This document shows, piece by piece, positions 62,798 to 64,000 of a DNA stretch of 64,000 bases. The position numbers were made by a program, and so were the translations under genes. How positions within the stretch are numbered: position 1 is the first letter of the stretch; every line of letters begins with the position of its first letter. The notes below the pieces were generated by a model. That model had not been told where the DNA came from. It was given only the letters and a program-made list of their open reading frames with translations, and searched no databases. This DNA is from Aphelocoma coerulescens (Eukaryota; Chordata; Aves; Passeriformes; Corvidae), in assembly GCF_041296385.1 (NCBI RefSeq), contig NC_091015.1, positions 51,278,345-51,342,344 on the forward strand, read 5' to 3'.

Positions 62798-64000
62798 AGC
62801 TGTGCACATGTCCTCATTAAACAAGTGGCAGCTACTCTGAGCTACAGTTCTGTTTTCAGTGGTAGGCTGTTGGTTTGGATTCCCCTTCATACACAGCTAC
62901 TGATTTTCATAAAGTGAAGAGACACTTGGCATCCTTGAGATCTCTGCAAAGTTATGACTTCTGTTGAAATTGGCTGGTGGCAGCAAAGTTATTTTGTGGT
63001 CCCTTGCTCCATGGCCCTGGCCCCTTAGACATTTGATTCAGGTGATTTTAGAGACCTACTGTCACTGTGAAAACTGCAAATTTTAGAAGACAGTTGTTGG
63101 CCACCACTGAAATTCAGACTTGCTTGAATTTTAGAGTTACTATTTAATAGTTATTCTGTAGTAATGCATGCTGTCAGTTCAAGGTGTGTGATTATGTTAC
63201 TTGCTTGTCCAGTTGCCTGTTACAATTTGGATGACCATGTGCTTTGAACATTTCAGCTTCAGAATTTTTTTTTTTTAATTTAACTTCGGTGTTTTGGTTA
63301 CTCAAGATAATTATACTCGATATAAGCCTATCACTAAGGAGACCAACAGGGTAACAAGTCATCAGAGTTTGCAATGAGATACTTGCCTGCATTTACTTAC
63401 CCAGATACACCTATCAGTGTTTGATTTAGTGCTGAGCTCACAGGAAATTCTGTGGTCCTGACATCTGAAAAGTAACCCCTTTGTTTGCTACCCTATTACC
63501 AAATTCTGCCCTTCCAGAGACATCCAGAAGCAAAGCTGTTCTTGGCGGTCCTGTATCAGCTGTGCAGCTGAAAGACTCAAATCTAACTCCTAATCAACTG
63601 TGAATATGTGGGAGGATACTGCTTTGAGTCAGTGACAGTGTGAATGATCATGTGGACAGGGATTGAAGGGAGGAAGGGAAGAAGGGAAGCTACCCATTAA
63701 TAACTGGAGTTGTCAGAAGTGTTTTGTTGATATGCAAATCTACCATTTACCTACTTGCAAGTCCTTTTTAGTTTAGCATGAGGGGACGTAGCATACGTAA
63801 ACTCTTCAGGTACTGGATAAGCAATAAAGTATCATTCTGCACTTTGTTATGAGTATGCACCCACAGCAGGAAACTGGGTGTGGATGGCATGTGGTTAGTC
63901 TTCCTGGGACAGGAGATTTGGTGTGTGCACAAAACCTCAGGGGAAGGCAGATATTTAGAGAGTTGAGAAACTCTTGAGTAGGATTATACATCATAAAGCA

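Larger units (their letters stand above)
40430..64000 (+). other. ANO10: ANO10 intron (downstream of the exon), no further exon found
   Basis: AT-rich non-coding sequence to the window end. I looked for a last exon encoding the short charged ANO10 tail (starting near Gln-Met-Lys-Leu) and did not find one, so this intron would exceed 23.5 kb. Contents noted separately: a hairpin at 41.25 kb, a PBX/MEIS-type motif at 44.75 kb, a CR1 relic at 49.97 kb, a poly-T run at 54.27 kb, an AT repeat at 59.22 kb and palindromes at 62.72 kb. Open frames of 60-107 codons show no recognisable protein. Confidence 0.6.

Noticed and set aside
63731..63742. Perfect octamer-like word ATGCAAAT (POU/OCT site)
   Set aside because: An exact 8-mer is expected by chance about once or twice in 64 kb of AT-rich sequence on both strands, and no supporting motif cluster is present.
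1..64000. tRNA, rRNA, snoRNA, miRNA, CRISPR, operon-like or phage-like systems
   Set aside because: No tRNA A/B boxes with a cloverleaf, no rRNA-like sequence, no regularly spaced direct repeats and no bacterial-type gene order were seen. The window reads as vertebrate intron.

Overview
The window looks like the inside of one large vertebrate gene, almost certainly from a bird. It is AT-rich with long non-coding stretches. It carries a CR1 LINE 3' end of the avian/reptilian type, which finishes in the typical ATTCTGTG octamer. It also carries a probable endogenous-retrovirus LTR resembling those I associate with songbirds; that lineage guess is from memory. There are no bacterial-style gene arrays, no rRNA or tRNA genes, and no CRISPR.

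The only coding exon I can support is a 117-bp in-frame exon at 40307-40423 on the + strand. It has a strong polypyrimidine tract and AG acceptor and a consensus CAG|gtaaga donor. Its 39 residues match the C-terminal part of anoctamin-10 (ANO10/TMEM16K): the last membrane segment and the following cytosolic helix. From the human gene this should be the penultimate coding exon. Positions 1-40306 would then be the preceding intron (more than 40 kb) and 40424-64000 the following intron (more than 23 kb). I found neither the upstream exon nor the final exon in the window.

Layout: 1-21.18 kb is plain intron with a small minisatellite at 1.19 kb and homopolymer or GT-rich tracts. A decayed CR1 3' end lies at 21.19-21.85 kb, sense to the gene. 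21.85-32.65 kb is plain intron with two short perfect inverted repeats. A probable solo LTR antisense to the gene lies at 32.65-34.02 kb, with two internal duplications and a GC-rich block. 34.02-40.3 kb is plain intron, followed by the ANO10 exon at 40.31-40.42 kb. The downstream intron holds a hairpin at 41.25 kb, a PBX-MEIS/TGIF-type composite motif at 44.75 kb (the best regulatory candidate), a short antisense CR1 relic at 49.97 kb, a TATTA-type repeat at 59.2 kb and a pair of 10-14 bp palindromes at 62.7 kb.

Apart from the exon, almost all open reading frames are short and random-looking. I see no convincing novel gene system. The most testable leads are the 44.75 kb motif cluster, the LTR with its possible target-site duplication, and possible read-through of the ANO10 exon into an alternative C-terminus.
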